64,000 nucleotides of DNA from Armillaria gallica (GCA_037576215.1 JBANDB010000015.1:1922001-1986000), one strand, 5' to 3'; positions 38,259 through 50,245 are shown, counted from the first letter of the stretch. Translations and numbers: made by a program. The notes: a model not told the origin generated them from the letters alone.

Positions 38259-39565
38259 ATGGCAGACACCCATGAGAATGGAGCAGCAGAAGCACCCACG
38301 AACCAACCTTCAGCAATGGGGGATAATGTTCGTTCAACAGCTATCCCTGAAGTTCCTGGAGTTCAGAGAAACCCTCCAAGCGGGACGTTTTTTGGACTGA
38401 ACAGGAACCAGATGTATTCGTGGGGAGTTGGTGTGTTCAATTCGCCTTGACTGTTCTACTGCTATGGTATTTAATTGTAATGGTATCAGGTACCGCTCCA
38501 CGCGACTACAAGGCCCGATACCCTCTTGATCCTTACGGCCAAGAGATGTCTGAGAATGCACGAATATGGTCCATCTACCTCGACGAAGCAGCCGATTTCG
38601 ACGCCAATATGTTGGCAGAATGGAGGGATACCATTGATGTCCTACTCGTTTTTGTGCGTCGAACATTTCCAATAATAACGGGTTCTAAAATTCTAATACC
38701 ATCATAGGCTGGTCTCTTCTCTTCGGTACTCACAACCTTCGTGGTACAAACGTCGCAAAATATGCAACCAAATTACAACCAGGCATCCACGTTCATTCTC
38801 TTTGAAATCCTCAAGGCCACGGCGTCGAACAGCTCCCAAATATCTATCCCTTCCTCCCCTACCGCCTTCTTTTCTGCCGGCCCCGGGCCTTCCGACGAGT
38901 GGTTAAACAGTTTGTGGTTCGTGAGCTTGACGCTCAGTCTCATCACCGCCCTGGTTGCCGTTTTGGTCAAGCAATGGCTCCACCAATACATCGCCATCGT
39001 CTCCGACAGCTCCCCGCGCGATCGTGCAAGAATCCGACACTTGCGATACGCTGGACTACAGACGTGGCAAGTGCCAATGATCATTGGCCTGCTTCCCGTC
39101 CTCCTTCATGCTTCTTTGGCACTCTTTTTTGCTGGCCTCACTATCTTTCTATTCTCTCTGGGAATGAAAGTGGCCTGGCTAGTATCTATCATTGGTGCAG
39201 TGACATACATGGCCTACGTCGTTGCCCTAATCCTTCCCCTGGTCCATCCATACTGTCCATACAAGTTCCCCTTGGCATTTTACATCCACCATCTGTATCG
39301 ATTCCTCTACGACCGTCTTATCACACCCATTTTCATCATTCGACGATATCCGGATAATTACATGTTTTATTTACACAGGTACCAGTACCTGCGCAACGAC
39401 TTCCCCCACGTACGCGACGAAATTTCCCCCCTACAATGTCCTACTCTGAAGGAAATCGAGCGCAATCATGTTAAAAAATGTGCCGCAAAAGGAGGCTATA
39501 CTGTCCATTTGGTACAAATAATCCCTATAACTATAGGGGACCGAGTTATACATCATTCCCTATAA
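38259..39565 (+). pseudogene. DUF6535 protein gene, 3' truncated copy
   Basis: This is the sister of 1463-4325 with the same exon plan. Exon 1 starts MADTHENGAAEAPTNQPS, the second has AEWRDTIDVLLVF, and the third begins AGLFSSVLTTFVVQTSQ. The DUF6535 membrane bundle is complete. The frame matches the sister up to LKEIERNHVKKCAAK (about 39489), then switches to unrelated sequence and stops at 39565. The long soluble tail (about 500 residues) is absent. The promoter-proximal DNA (38080-38200) is conserved with 1290-1390. The product could still fold as a membrane domain, but the gene is truncated relative to its paralogue. Confidence 0.8.
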
Positions 39566-39575
39566 CTATAGGCAA
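39520..39575. repeat. Repeated near-palindrome ccctataactatagg
   Basis: The near-palindrome occurs twice (about 39523 and 39558) directly after the break in the DUF6535 frame. It may mark the edge of inserted DNA. Confidence 0.55.
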
Positions 39576-40164
39576 ATCAAATTATACGTATCATTAAGAA
39601 ATGCCCCCATCATTATTTGTATCCGGTCAAACCGTATAGGATAGGTATAATGTTGTGACCGCTCGCCGGCCCTCTGCTCCCTGTTCCCCGACTGATGCGC
39701 CTTGTCTTTCCCTTTTTGTATGTGCCCCCATTTTCGTCATCGATCTGGTGTCCTGGTAGGGTTTGATGGGATCTCTCTACTTAACTGCATAATCTGCATT
39801 GATGGATCTCACTCAAATCTCACTGGCAGACCCTGCATGTATATTAGATCTCATTATCCGGTCCGGTACGTGGTACCCACTGCGACTCAGTTTTCTGGTA
39901 CTTGTCTGTTTCAGCTACGAGCTGCTAGCTCTCGGTCAATCAAGGTAGCCGCTATCCACAGTTTTGTTCGACTTGGTATAACCAGCAGTCGATGTATTTA
40001 AAATCCACGTTCATACTGCCACTCTGATCTTCTGCGGGATCGAGATACGCCAGAGATCTTATGCACAGATAATGTTCTAAGGATTTTCATATTGCGACTA
40101 TGCGGGCGGATACCTATACGTGGTGTGACCGTGGGATGTTTCCTCGCTACATCAGCACTAGATT

Positions 40165-40245
40165 CCCATGATATGCGCATCCTAATTATACGCATAACTA
40201 GGAACACACCGTGCGCATCCTAGTTATGCGCATTCCCATGGGATG
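40165..40245. repeat. Inverted repeat of 13 bp arms within tatgcgcat-rich DNA
   Basis: cgcataactagga (40191-40203) is perfectly inverted at 40218-40230, with further direct copies of gcgcatccta. It lies upstream of the small gene at 40334. Confidence 0.7.
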
Positions 40246-40276
40246 TTCTATTAGGTAAGTTCTATTTTACTGTAAG

Positions 40277-40285
40277 TATATATAA
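40277..40285 (+). promoter_or_regulatory. TATA box for the gene at 40334
   Basis: tatatataa lies about 50 nt before the proposed ATG at 40334. Confidence 0.5.
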
Positions 40286-40333
40286 CTCGCGAGAGCTACC
40301 GCCACCAGTACATTCGTGCACCCCATTACAACT

Positions 40334-41034
40334 ATGTCCTCTATTGACCCCACCATGATTGTCTTTGGACCCCAGCCGCCAGTAGCATTCTCTGGTGACT
40401 CCACTCCAACCAACGATTTTTTCTCGTTCGTCACAGATTCTTCCCTGCCCTTGGACTTCTGTTTCGATGATGTCGACGGGTCAGCGACGATTAATGGCGG
40501 TAGTCTCCATGGGTGCCATCCCTACAGAGATATAGGGACGTTGGACTGGTGAGCTTCTTCGTCCTACATACATCATATATCTTCCTTACACCTAGTTTCA
40601 CAGCGCGATTATTGGGGTACTACCCATTCCTGGGTTGTATCAATACGCTGTTCGCCTCTCATACTCTGACCAACAACGCGCCTGGCTGGAGGAGCAAGGC
40701 CTTTTCATGGAACTTGCTGTAATTGTTGACTGTGCCAATTTATTCTTCGCGGGACTTTACGCTCAGTGGTTCGGGAAATGGCCTTCTAAAAACAGAGCAG
40801 ATGAGGAACAGCACAGGATTGTATGTTTTTTACCCTCGTATTCACATTTGCTTTGCCAATGCGTCCGATTTTCAGGAAATCTTTACTTTGTGCATTATGG
40901 CACTTAGGGATAGGTGGATTGAGAACGGATATTTGCCAGATGGGTGGACGCAACAAATAGCATTCGAAAAGCTGGATTATCTTGAGGGAATGGTCACACA
41001 GCAGTATGAGGCGATTGCGTATGTATTTGACTGA
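40334..41034 (+). CDS. Unrecognised intact three-exon gene
   Basis: Exon 1 (40334-40548) starts MSSIDPTMIVFGPQPP. Intron 1 (40549-40603) runs gtgagc...tttcacag. Exon 2 (40604-40820) reads AIIGVLPIPGLYQYAVRLSY, QQRAWLEEQGLFMELAVIVD and AGLYAQWFGKWPSKNRADEE. Intron 2 (40821-40874) runs gtatgt...ttttcag. Exon 3 (40875-41034) reads EIFTLCIMALRDRWIENGYL and ends IAYVFD. The product is about 196 residues, with acidic sequence in exon 1 and mostly helical, Trp-rich sequence afterwards. No family is recognised. All joins keep frame and a TATA box is in place, so the gene looks alive. It sits at the left end of the better preserved block. Confidence 0.6.
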
Positions 41035-41368
41035 AAACGATAGCAATATGTTCATAGACGTCGACATTAAAAGTGTGAGACTATCATAACCATGACATGG
41101 AAAGTCTAGCGGTCGCGCTATGTACCTACCTTGTATGGATACATGAGTGCCTGAGTACCCCTGGGACGCCTGAGGGTTTGAAATGAGCAACGATGGGATA
41201 TATCTGACAGATATCATATTGATCAGATAGTATCTAATATTATCGGGCACATCATAAACAATTTGTTTTATATACAACCAAAATATATTCAATTATACGC
41301 ACCAAGAAATATTCTATCAACAATATATACAATGTAAGGTATGTCCCTGTACGCAGAAATACACCCGT

Positions 41369-41641
41369 TCAGTACCGCCATACCCCACACTGAACGTGGT
41401 TTTGTGCGCGGAAAAAGACCCGGTCGTCGATGCCATCGTCCACTCGGCCCATATCTCTCTGATTGTCAAACAGTTCATCAGGAATGGAAAACGCGTCATA
41501 GTGCAGGCATAGGGCCTGCTCCCCGGTGCATGCGTCGAAAGCTTTCGCCGTCTTGTGCGTGGAAGTGTGGAAGGTATGGGAGTGCTCCTGCCATCTAACA
41601 AACCAGTCGTATCTTGTCAATTTATGGAAGGTAACACTCAC
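41369..41641 (-). CDS. Small unknown protein, possibly partial
   Basis: A 90-residue minus frame has a natural-looking composition (FDACTGEQALCLHYDAFSIP, DELFDNQRDMGRVDDG). Upstream sequence may hold another exon. No family is recognised. Confidence 0.25.
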   Translation of the reverse strand: MSVTFHKLTRYDWFVRWQEHSHTFHTSTHKTAKAFDACTGEQALCLHYDAFSIPDELFDNQRDMGRVDDGIDDRVFFRAQNHVQCGVWRY

Positions 41642-41899
41642 CGTACTACCCAGTGAACCCGTCTACCTTTCAGCCTAGTCCTAATCTCTCTCTTGTGCCG
41701 CTGCAGTGCTGATAACAGTGCTCTAGTCTCGTGCCTATAATTCACTGCCGTCCTACCACGCTGCACGCGACACCAGACTTGACTATATAATGGACGCCAC
41801 ATGTTGCGCTGAAATTTGACAGTCGTGCAACGTCCTGAATGGCTATAACATAAAAATCAGTTTCCGCAAGCGCGAAAAAAGACATACCTCAATATTTTC

Positions 41900-42430
41900 A
41901 CTTATCCTCAATGAACGATCGCTAACTATACACGGCTACACGTCCAAAAAACGTGTGGTGATAGCGAAACTGAGCAGCAAACGAATGTCGAGACCCAGTC
42001 AACGATTCCTGAGCCCAGTGAGTCGCTATATGGCGTGAACGGGGGTCTACGCGACTGGCCCTGCATCCTGAGGACAGTAGTTGGTATCCTAGACGGCGTA
42101 TCCGATGGCCCAACCGCTCAGGATGCGGGAAATGTGCTCCCAAGCACCCAAAAAGCCCCCCAGTCATCCAATGCCGGTCAAAAGCGAGCTGCCGAGACTG
42201 CCGAGAGCGTCGCCGAGCGTGCCGAAGCCTACGGCGACGCAAAAATGGCTAGTTTGGCTGGGGAGCCGGTCCCAATAGGCGCAGGAAGGAGCGGACACGA
42301 TGGACGTTAAGTGTCGCGTCCTTCCCGCATTGGTGACCGGGACCGGCAGGCCCCGAGCACCGCCACCGATCATGTTTGATCACCGGCAACGTGGTCGGAT
42401 CAAGTTCGGATTGGCATCTCGGCAGGGACA
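41900..42430. other. GC-rich block with frames on both strands
   Basis: The plus frame 42035-42310 (KRAAETAESVAERAEAYGDA) and minus frame 41922-42242 overlap. The plus frame has a more natural, helix-forming composition, but no start context, promoter or family is clear. Confidence 0.25.
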
Positions 42431-42480
42431 CTTTCTTTAAAAAGAATTAAGTAATTCTTTTTTAAAATGTAAAAGATTAA

Positions 42481-44018
42481 TTAATTTTGAAAAGTCAGGA
42501 TGAAATTATAATCAAAATATAATGCTGACCTCTGAACAGCTGCACTGAGGCTTAATGCGACCGTAACTTTCTTCATCCAACTTACTGACTTTTGGGAAAT
42601 ATATAGTTGCATGGTCTCGCACTCGTTGACAAGCGCCGTCTTCTTCGCCCTGTCTCCTGGACGAATAAGGCTGGATAGCGACACACCCTCTACCAGGATA
42701 AGTGCCTCCAGTGTCGCTTCAGTCTCGGTGTAAGAAAGTAAAGGTTCGACCCGAATGATCATGCCAGCGGGAGGACCGGGCTTGAAAAACACCCTCTTCG
42801 GAATCGTGAATAGATGCGAAAATGTTAAAAAACAAACGACAGACCAGGCATCGGCGGGGTACCAGCTCACGGCGACAGTGATCGAGCGGTGACTGCGACT
42901 AAAGGAAGATGAACAACTGGAGGTGTCGGAGGAGGAAGATTCAATAGGTGAGAAGGACCTGTCATCGATAGCGTCCAATCCGGAGAGGGCATTACCTTCA
43001 GTGTTTGCACCGGGGCCAACGAAGGGTGCTTCCGCTGCTGGCGTATTTGTCCCAGAAGGATTTGAGTTGGTGTCAACCAACGTCATGAACGTACGGAATC
43101 CGATCTTCTGAAATATGTCGGATAGCGTGATGATAGGTGCAAAGCCTAAGGGGAGGTGTTCCCGTTGGTCTTTGCAAGTTTTTGTAAGAGAATAGCTGTT
43201 TTCAGTCTACTCTCCCTGAGTGACTGAACCGCTTGCTCAAGGAATTTCCTCTTCTCCGTGGAGGAGGAGACGTACTTGATGAGATCCCAGAGCATCTGAG
43301 CACGCATGTGGCAAGCACAATCGCCTACATGTGGATCGAACAATGCGAGGACATCTGAGCATGAGTGGGTGCGATTGTACATCCCGGAAATGAAGGAATG
43401 AAAGACAGAGAGAGCGGTTTCGATGGAGTGAAGGTCATGTAGACAACGGAGAACTGTTCGACCGACATCTTTGTGACGAACGATTTTACCAGTGTTAGCG
43501 AGGAGAAGTATGGCAGCCATTGTGTATGAAGTACGGGCCAAGTACAGAGACAGCACCTCTGTAGGAGCCTCTTTCAAATACCTTCTTTCAATTATCTTCT
43601 TTCCTGGCATTCCGGAGAGACTCGGATTTGTGGAGTTGCGCATGAGGCCTGAGAGCAGTGGCGCCAAGGTGATCTGTGATGATAGAAGGAGGGGCACAGT
43701 CGAATGATGGTGCGAAGGCCAGCCTGAGAATTCACCGGTGTCAAAGTTTCAGCGTCAAGGTTTTACATTATCGGCCGAGGCAATCTTCTTGGTTCCATCC
43801 AAAGCGCGGAGAAGAGTGGAGGTCCTGACTAACAGAGTCGCCAATACGAGAACACAAAAGCGGCCGCAGCACGTCGCCAAGGATTCTCCAATAGTGCTCA
43901 AGACGTTCTCAATGCAAAGACCGCGCACAATGGAAACGGTGAGATGGACACGCGTAAGGTGAATATCCCGAGAACTACGACCTTTGGTGTGCAAACATAG
44001 GAAACAAACTGCTGTCAT
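42481..44018 (-). CDS. Unrecognised multi-exon gene
   Basis: The first exon region (43755-44018) has IHLTRVHLTVSIVRGLCIEN and CCGRFCVLVLATLLVRT, a possible helix. A long exon follows (43146-43690) with EAPTEVLSLYLARTSYTMAA, LRCLHDLHSIETALSVFHSF and CACHMRAQMLWDLIKY. A short intron near 43170-43215 joins AVQSLRE to QREHLPLGFAPIITLSDIFQ. The last part holds a Ser-rich stretch (SPIESSSSDTSSCSSSFSRS) and VTVALSLSAAVQ before the stop at 42481. It looks like an alpha-helical protein of about 450 residues. I do not recognise the family. Confidence 0.45.
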
Positions 44019-44455
44019 TTGAAGTCAGTTCCATGATCTGGGTTACGCGGCAGTAACATTAAAGCTCACTAGATGAAGGATACTATGATGAAGATAGGAA
44101 AGCATCGGACACCCAAAGGTCAAGATTTTTTTAAATTTTTTCTTTTCTTTTCTTTTCTTCGCTGGAAGTTTTGTAAAGACTTTGTTAATAAACTGAAAAA
44201 CTTCTTTGAAAGCAGAGTACTGTCACCGGCGATGTCCTCTGCTAATGAGGCTGTTCTAGGATATCAGCTGAGTTAACAGACAAAGAAGCATCTAAAAAAA
44301 CACCAGTCAGCCCTTCTCGTGCAAATATAATCTGAGCACACTACCACAGTTCTCCTCTAGTTTCCTTTCTCGTACCTTGAATACCTTAACGCGATCTTCC
44401 ATGGAAAGTCCCCATAACATTGTTCACGCAAACGTACACTATATTTGTCGGCCAA

Positions 44456-45263
44456 TTATTGAACTGGAATACTTTCTATATAGTGATGTGCGAGGTAGTC
44501 CAAGAATTCTGATCTCAGTGCACTTCCAATCGAATCGAAGGTCCATATAATCGCCCAAGGATCTTCGAAGCCTCCGTGTGACATGGTCATCCAAGCGTAC
44601 ATGCATGCGTACACCCCACTGTCCTCGACACGTGAGGTCTTAGGTGACTAATAAAGGCATCAGTCAGCTCCACTGTCGTGTCCCCGGAAAAATACTGTGA
44701 CCCACCGTATAATCAACGCGCGTTGTCCACCGGTTCTTGCCCTTATCTGAGACACCGTCAAAGATGTCAATGAGGCCCTTAGGTGTTACTTAGCCGACAT
44801 GAACGGCTTCCAATACAGCACTTACCAAGGTTATGTTTGAATATGTCTCCAAGCTGTTCTGAGAGCGAAGGCTGTTCCATATCACAATTTCCTTCTGATC
44901 CAAGTCGATTTCAATGAGAATCCAATGCCCCGGGTTCGGTTCTTGCAGAGACAGTCCATGCCTAGAGCCTTTTTTAGTTACTTTCTCCTACATACATATC
45001 AGTCAGTCATGACCAAGCGTAAAGCAGACAAAAGTGTAGCGTACCTCAACCGTGGTGCCATGCGAGCCTCCTAAAACACCATCTTGGCGTGACCACATGA
45101 ACCACACATCCTGATGACTGGCATTATGCTCCGTAATCATTGTCTTCAGCAGACAATGCAGGATACTGGTCGGCACCGAGACAGTACCAGCCAAGCTCTC
45201 AAGGTCACCCTGTGTTAACAAATTGTCTTTATCCATCCTCCACCCTTCACCGTTGGCCTTCAT
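44456..45263 (-). CDS. Ulp1-like (C48-fold) protease domain with replaced catalytic residues
   Basis: The exons read MKANGEGWRMDKDNLLTQGD, then (intron about 44995-45051) EPNPGHWILIEIDLDQKEIV and IWNSLRSQNSLETYSN. After two more short introns come LIDIFDGVSDKGKNRWTTR and EDSGVYACMYAWMTM. The stop is at 44456. GHWILIEID and the following strand match the His-containing core of Ulp1/SENP peptidases. The usual Asp is Asn (WNSL), the nucleophile of DCG is Ser (DSGVYAC), and the Gln before it is missing. This suggests an inactive fold. The coding sequence can be spliced directly from the end of the JmjC gene upstream: FVLG | NCDMAIGEEDK | CIKFANMKANGEG, via introns of 50 and about 51 nt with CTGAC branch sites. 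It is therefore probably the C-terminal domain of that protein. An alternative is a separate gene starting at MAIGEEDK. Confidence 0.55.
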
Positions 45264-45371
45264 GTTGGCAAATTTTATGCACTGCCAGACACAGCGTCAA
45301 GTAAAGGCGTAAGTCAGTCAACTAAGAGCCCACCTTGTCTTCTTCCCCGATGGCCATATCGCAGTTTCCTA

Positions 45372-48300
45372 TCAACATGTCAGTACTAGCAGCCATGACG
45401 AATCTCTCTTTTCCCTACCTAACACGAACTCTGCTCTCCACATACGTCTCCACTTGGTCGTCGGGACCTCCCTTTCTCCAGACACCTCCTTCCTTGAACT
45501 CCCGTCCAAGGGGGGCCAGGAATCAGCCTCTTGACTCATAGCCTCCCATTGTGCATCCCACAGCTGCTGATTAAAGGCTGGAACAAATACTCCATCAGTA
45601 CGCTGCCCTGACATACACTCAATAGCAGTACCTTCGCCTTTAAGCTGCACAATGAACGGGCATCTCCAGAGCAGACGGACGTGAGTCTGTGTCGCGAGTG
45701 CATCAATTTCTTCCTGTGGCAAAGCAACATTAAACAGTTCCTTTAGAGCCACTATTGCCCCTGTTTGGAAAGTCTCGAGATCCAGAGGATCTTCGATCCC
45801 CTCAGCTGATTCACTCTGCGTGTCGGCAACCCTCTGGAGATAGATAATCAACGCAGCTGCAAAGTGTTTTGCAGACTCTTGTGCCAACTGATATGGAGTC
45901 ACTTGTGGCTGCCCTTTTGGGAAGTAGAGAACGAAGTCACGGCTGGCGACCCGTATGATGTTCTTGTAGCAGTTGATGGCTAGGAGAACCCCATCTTTGT
46001 GTTGCTCTTCGTTCTGACCGTTTAAAGCTGTAGCGAAGACACAAAAATTACCAAGTGCGATCACATCCAATAGACCACGACGTGTACTGATGTCCGGGCA
46101 ATGAATATCGGATGCTAAACATGTCCATGAGCTCCCACCTTCCAAGTTAGCAATAAAGCCGCCTACGCTGACGTCCGCCTGGACCACATATGACCTGGGC
46201 AAAATAGCACATCATTCGGAGCAGTAAAGAGCGCAACTCAGCGTGGACCACATTGGTAATAAAGAAGTCCCACACGTGGGTGTGGATAAACCCGACTACA
46301 GCATCTTCGATGCAACTGCTAACATAGAAATGTTGTCCCGACACGATACAATTTTCCAGTGTGATGACTGCGTGATGGGTGTTGGGCCGCATGAAACTAA
46401 ACACCAATCAAGTCAGGTCCATTCTGACTAGGCGTGAACACTCACAGCAGCGTGCCAGGCTCCACAACCACCATTTCTGCATCCCACGTGTCACAGTCAG
46501 GTATGAAACCTGGCTGCCAGTCATCGAAGAACTCTCCAATATAACCGTTCGGCACTGTCGCACCACATCTACGAAACAAGAACCAGAGCTTTTTTCCCGT
46601 CAACACCTGCACAACCGTCCCCACACCCATTCCATCCGCGTGAATATAACTAAATGTTGCCGCTGTGGATGCCAAGGCGAAGGTTGTGGCGTGCTTCGGG
46701 TAATGACACTCGAAAATGTCCTGGGGCATCTCTCGGGTCTGGCTGAACGCAGTCGATTGACACATTACCTGCCTGTTCCGTTATCGAAAATCAGTCCCAA
46801 GGACAACCATGTATTGATTGGGTGCTTACTCAACACACCGTGGTTCCTCCAGTGGTTTCTCTGGTATGGGCAGGAACAACGCATTCAAAACCAAACCTTT
46901 ACTGTTCAGGTTGCCCTGCTCAAGAACCGTGCGAAGGGAACATGTAATATGAAGGTTTGCCTCAGGGTCACTCCTCGTTGAGTGGTCTATATATCCAAAA
47001 TGAGATATTGCCGAGGGCTGAACACTCACTTACGACAACCTACCTTGCACATCCCGAATAATGTCGACGTTTCCGACTCTCTTCATGCACTCCAAGTCCC
47101 AATTCCATTCGGAGTTCGCACAGACACCGGTTACATATACGTGTTGTGTTCGAAGCAGTGTCTGCAATCTTCCTGCATTCGACATCAGTTCTTCTACATT
47201 CACTCTGGTAACCATGGGGGTGGCATAAGAGTCGTCAGGGTCGGAACTTTTAACGCGTTTGGCTCCTGCGGCAACGCAGGCCAGGTATCCTGCGACCGTT
47301 TTTTGGTCATCCTCGAACTACGCAAAAGAGTGCTCTCATTATCTTTACTGTTACAACGACCCAATCAAGACTCACCGTGCTTTGCAAACCGTAAACCTTC
47401 AAGGTAGTCAACTTATCCATGGATGGGAGATAGCAATCGGGAAACACCAGTGGTTCCTGCGAGCGTTCGTAGCGTTTCGGGTCCAGCTTATGAGCTTTTC
47501 GGGCAGGCCCCGAGCTACTATCCTCTCGTGCTCGTTTCGCAGGATGTGTCGAAGAATTGGTGTCCAACCAGGGCTGGCTCTGCAACAGCGTCAGACGCCA
47601 CTTCTTTTCCAAAGTGCTGTCCCCCTCCAACAGCTTCATGTGACGCTGGCGCTCGGACCGTGACAGCTTTAATGCGAAAGATGATGATTCTTTCTCTGTG
47701 TCCGCTCCTTCAACATCCTCGTTCCCGTCAATCTCTCGCGCTAGGTCCTCCGCCGTGGGCAGTCTAATATCCATTTCTATGTCATTTGGACTGAAACCAT
47801 CCAGAAAAGCAAATGTTGACGACGTTCCCTCGGGCGGCTCGAGGTTGAGCGAAAGCACGTCGTGGACTGACATAGTGTCTCCCACATCAAGCTCGTGTTC
47901 GCCATCTCGCTCGCGTTCCCCGTTGCCGTATTGGTCATCGTCATCAGTGGCGACAAGACCGAACTCTGGTAGGGGTGTGAGGAGCACAGGCATTTCAGGT
48001 TGGAACGTCTTGAGATCCTCGACTTCACAGCGCCCAAATAGTATTTCTTCTTCCCAAATCGGGAAGAGCACGCTAGCATGCCTCCCCCTCCCGCGTCGCC
48101 AGGCGGCTCGTCGGGTGGCTGCGCGTTCTTGTCGACACGCCTCATGTACGGTGAGATCTTCAACCTTTTCCTCCTCGCCTGTGTCCTCTTCCATGTGTAA
48201 CACAAAGAGCTGGGTCCACGAATGCCTTTCCACACTGTCCACCGATCGACTACGTTGACGCTTTTTCACGTACAAACCATCTGTTGTCTTTATGGCACAT

Positions 48301-49837
48301 CCCTGCCTCCAAGCCGGCAGGGTTTCCTGTAACCATCGCTTGTTAGCTTCCGCCACGTTGTATTCCAACTCTAATTTATACAGTTGGGCGTCGTCCAGCG
48401 CCTCCTCGAAAAAGTCCTCGTCGGTGTGTGCTTGCGGAGATGCAATGGTACCGGCTATCCCGTGAAGGAATTGTGCAAGACCGAATTCCGCATCCCACAT
48501 TCCCGCCGCCACACCAACGATGCATTTCCAGGCCTCGCGCTCCACTAACCGGACCGTCAACGGCTTGCCTACAGCCTCAATCCTTGAGCCCGCCTGCAAA
48601 CATGCGAGTCAGACACAATACAGAGCATTGATCGTACGAACACACCCTAATCGCACCTGCGAGAGCGCCGACTTGCCCCAAACCCTCCCCACAAAATATA
48701 ATCAATGGGGAGATGAATATAGCCGCACCGAACGCAGCCTTCCAGTCTGCCAACCGACGTTTCAAGCGTCCCGCCCCCAACACGGCTGACATTGAGCTCG
48801 CTAGCCCGTTTTGTTCCATCACTCTGTAAAGCCTGTCAGGATCATATGAGATGCAGAGGTGTGAACCTTACTGGTACAGTCTTGACATGTATGTGTCTGA
48901 CATGGTACCTTTATGCTAAGAATGGTCAGGCGGATGAGCAGTTAAATACTGTGTTCACAGGGCGTCCACTTACCAGCAGGAGGCTCCGCATGAATATCGC
49001 TATACCATCCACTTGGGAAGCCACGCCCATCCAATGTTCCTGCAGAGTATGCCTTTGATAATCCATCAGCAGCATAACATCTCTGCCTTCGAGACCGAGA
49101 TGGGTTAGGTCCTGATCATCGGATGATGGAACCAGATCGGTCGCGGTGTAGACCCTGCGCGTGTGCTGCTGAAATGCGTGGTGGAGTGTCTGCAATTGCG
49201 TTGGCCATTTATTAAGGCGCGTAGCATACTGTAGGGAAATGGATATCAGCCATTTCCATTTGCTGCCTCTGAATTCACGAACCTCTGCAGTCCTCTTATC
49301 CAATGACAATTTGCGGGGGAAGGATGGAACTTGTAGTAACGTGGGTCGGTTGATGGCAGCGAATCGATCCACCGTCTTGAGGGCGAGCAAAAAATCAGTT
49401 ATTTGCATGGTGGCATTGCCACCTACCAGACGGTCGATGTTCCCTTTTAGCACTTTGGGGTCGCTAAGCAGGATTTTCTCGCTATAAGCCTGTAACTCGC
49501 TGCACACCATCTTTGGCACCGTCAGCCAAGAGGAAGAACAAACCATAGAGCAACTCACATCAGCAAAACTACCCGCGTAATCCAACCAAGCGTCTGCGCC
49601 TGCTCAAACTTGGCGTTGACGAGCAGCACACCATATATCTGGCCGGTGTTGTTCTAAAACCTCGGCACACTCTAGGTGCAAATCTTGGCAGAGTGTACTG
49701 CGTCGAGCCATATCCCACATTTCTGTATATCGAATGTCAGCATGTATTCTCATCCACACGTTGGACACAAGGGTAATTGCGAAATCTTCGCCTTGGGGAC
49801 GCGTCCAGCCAGCACGTGCGCGGTCACGGCCAGGCAT
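45372..49837 (-). CDS. Large JmjC (2-oxoglutarate/Fe(II)) domain protein
   Basis: This gene has many exons. The N-terminal region has IYGVLLVNAKFEQAQTLGW, DPKVLKGNIDRLVGG and FLLALKTVDRFAAINRPTL. The 430-residue exon at 47307-48599 has EEALDDAQLYKLELEYNVAE, an acidic middle, then LPSMDKLTTLKVYGLQST. After a GT-AG intron comes EDDQKTVAGYLACVAAGAKR. The JmjC core has FSYIHADGMGVGTVVQVLTG with HAD as HxD, then GKKLWFLFRR. MRPNTHHAVITLENCIV gives the distal His after VVVEPGTLL. HFYVSSCIEDAVVGFIHT and GLLDVIALGNFCVFATALN follow, as in other Agaricomycete JmjC genes. The product is about 1,500 residues with the Ulp1-like end. The join at about 46200 is uncertain, and the frame changes at about 49640, so the true start is not settled. 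The family is inferred to act on chromatin or protein substrates. Confidence 0.65.
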
Positions 49838-49962
49838 GAGCTCGAACTCACGCTAACGCCTGATGTAAGCTGTGACCGTGAGTCCGAGCTCAGACTCACA
49901 CTAACGCCTTACATAATCCATGACCGTGAGTCTGAGCTCGGACTCACGGTCACAGCTTACAT
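49838..49962. repeat. 48-bp tandem repeat carrying a perfect 37-bp inverted repeat
   Basis: Units start with gagct at 49838, 49886 and 49934, exactly 48 bp apart. Within them, positions 49863-49899 are the exact reverse complement of 49926-49962 (37 of 37), with a 26-nt loop. It lies between the divergent JmjC and Spt5-like genes. Confidence 0.9.
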
Positions 49963-50245
49963 AGCTGTGACGGTGACGTCGATCACATGGCCAAACGGAA
50001 CGGAACCGGCAATGTCCTGTTAGTTCCCAACATGGTACGAGTTGATGTGCAGTATCTGCCTTACAGAGATCATCGCCCAATTATATTCGTAGGAGTGTAG
50101 CAAAGAGCGAAATAACAAATGGTCCTGTGGCGTGAACTACTACTCACTTTGCGTGTATGAAATGGGCATGCCTTCGTCCATGATGACGGTCTGAAAAAAA
50201 AGGTAAGGCGTGGGAAGTTTGATCGGCCAACAGCGACATAGATGA

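Noticed and set aside
44073..44276. Lys/Phe-rich plus frame
   Set aside because: Low complexity, no homology, and it lies in the spacer between two minus-strand genes.
47698..48258. Ser/Arg-rich plus-strand frame of 186 residues
   Set aside because: It is the antisense shadow of the long JmjC exon on the minus strand.
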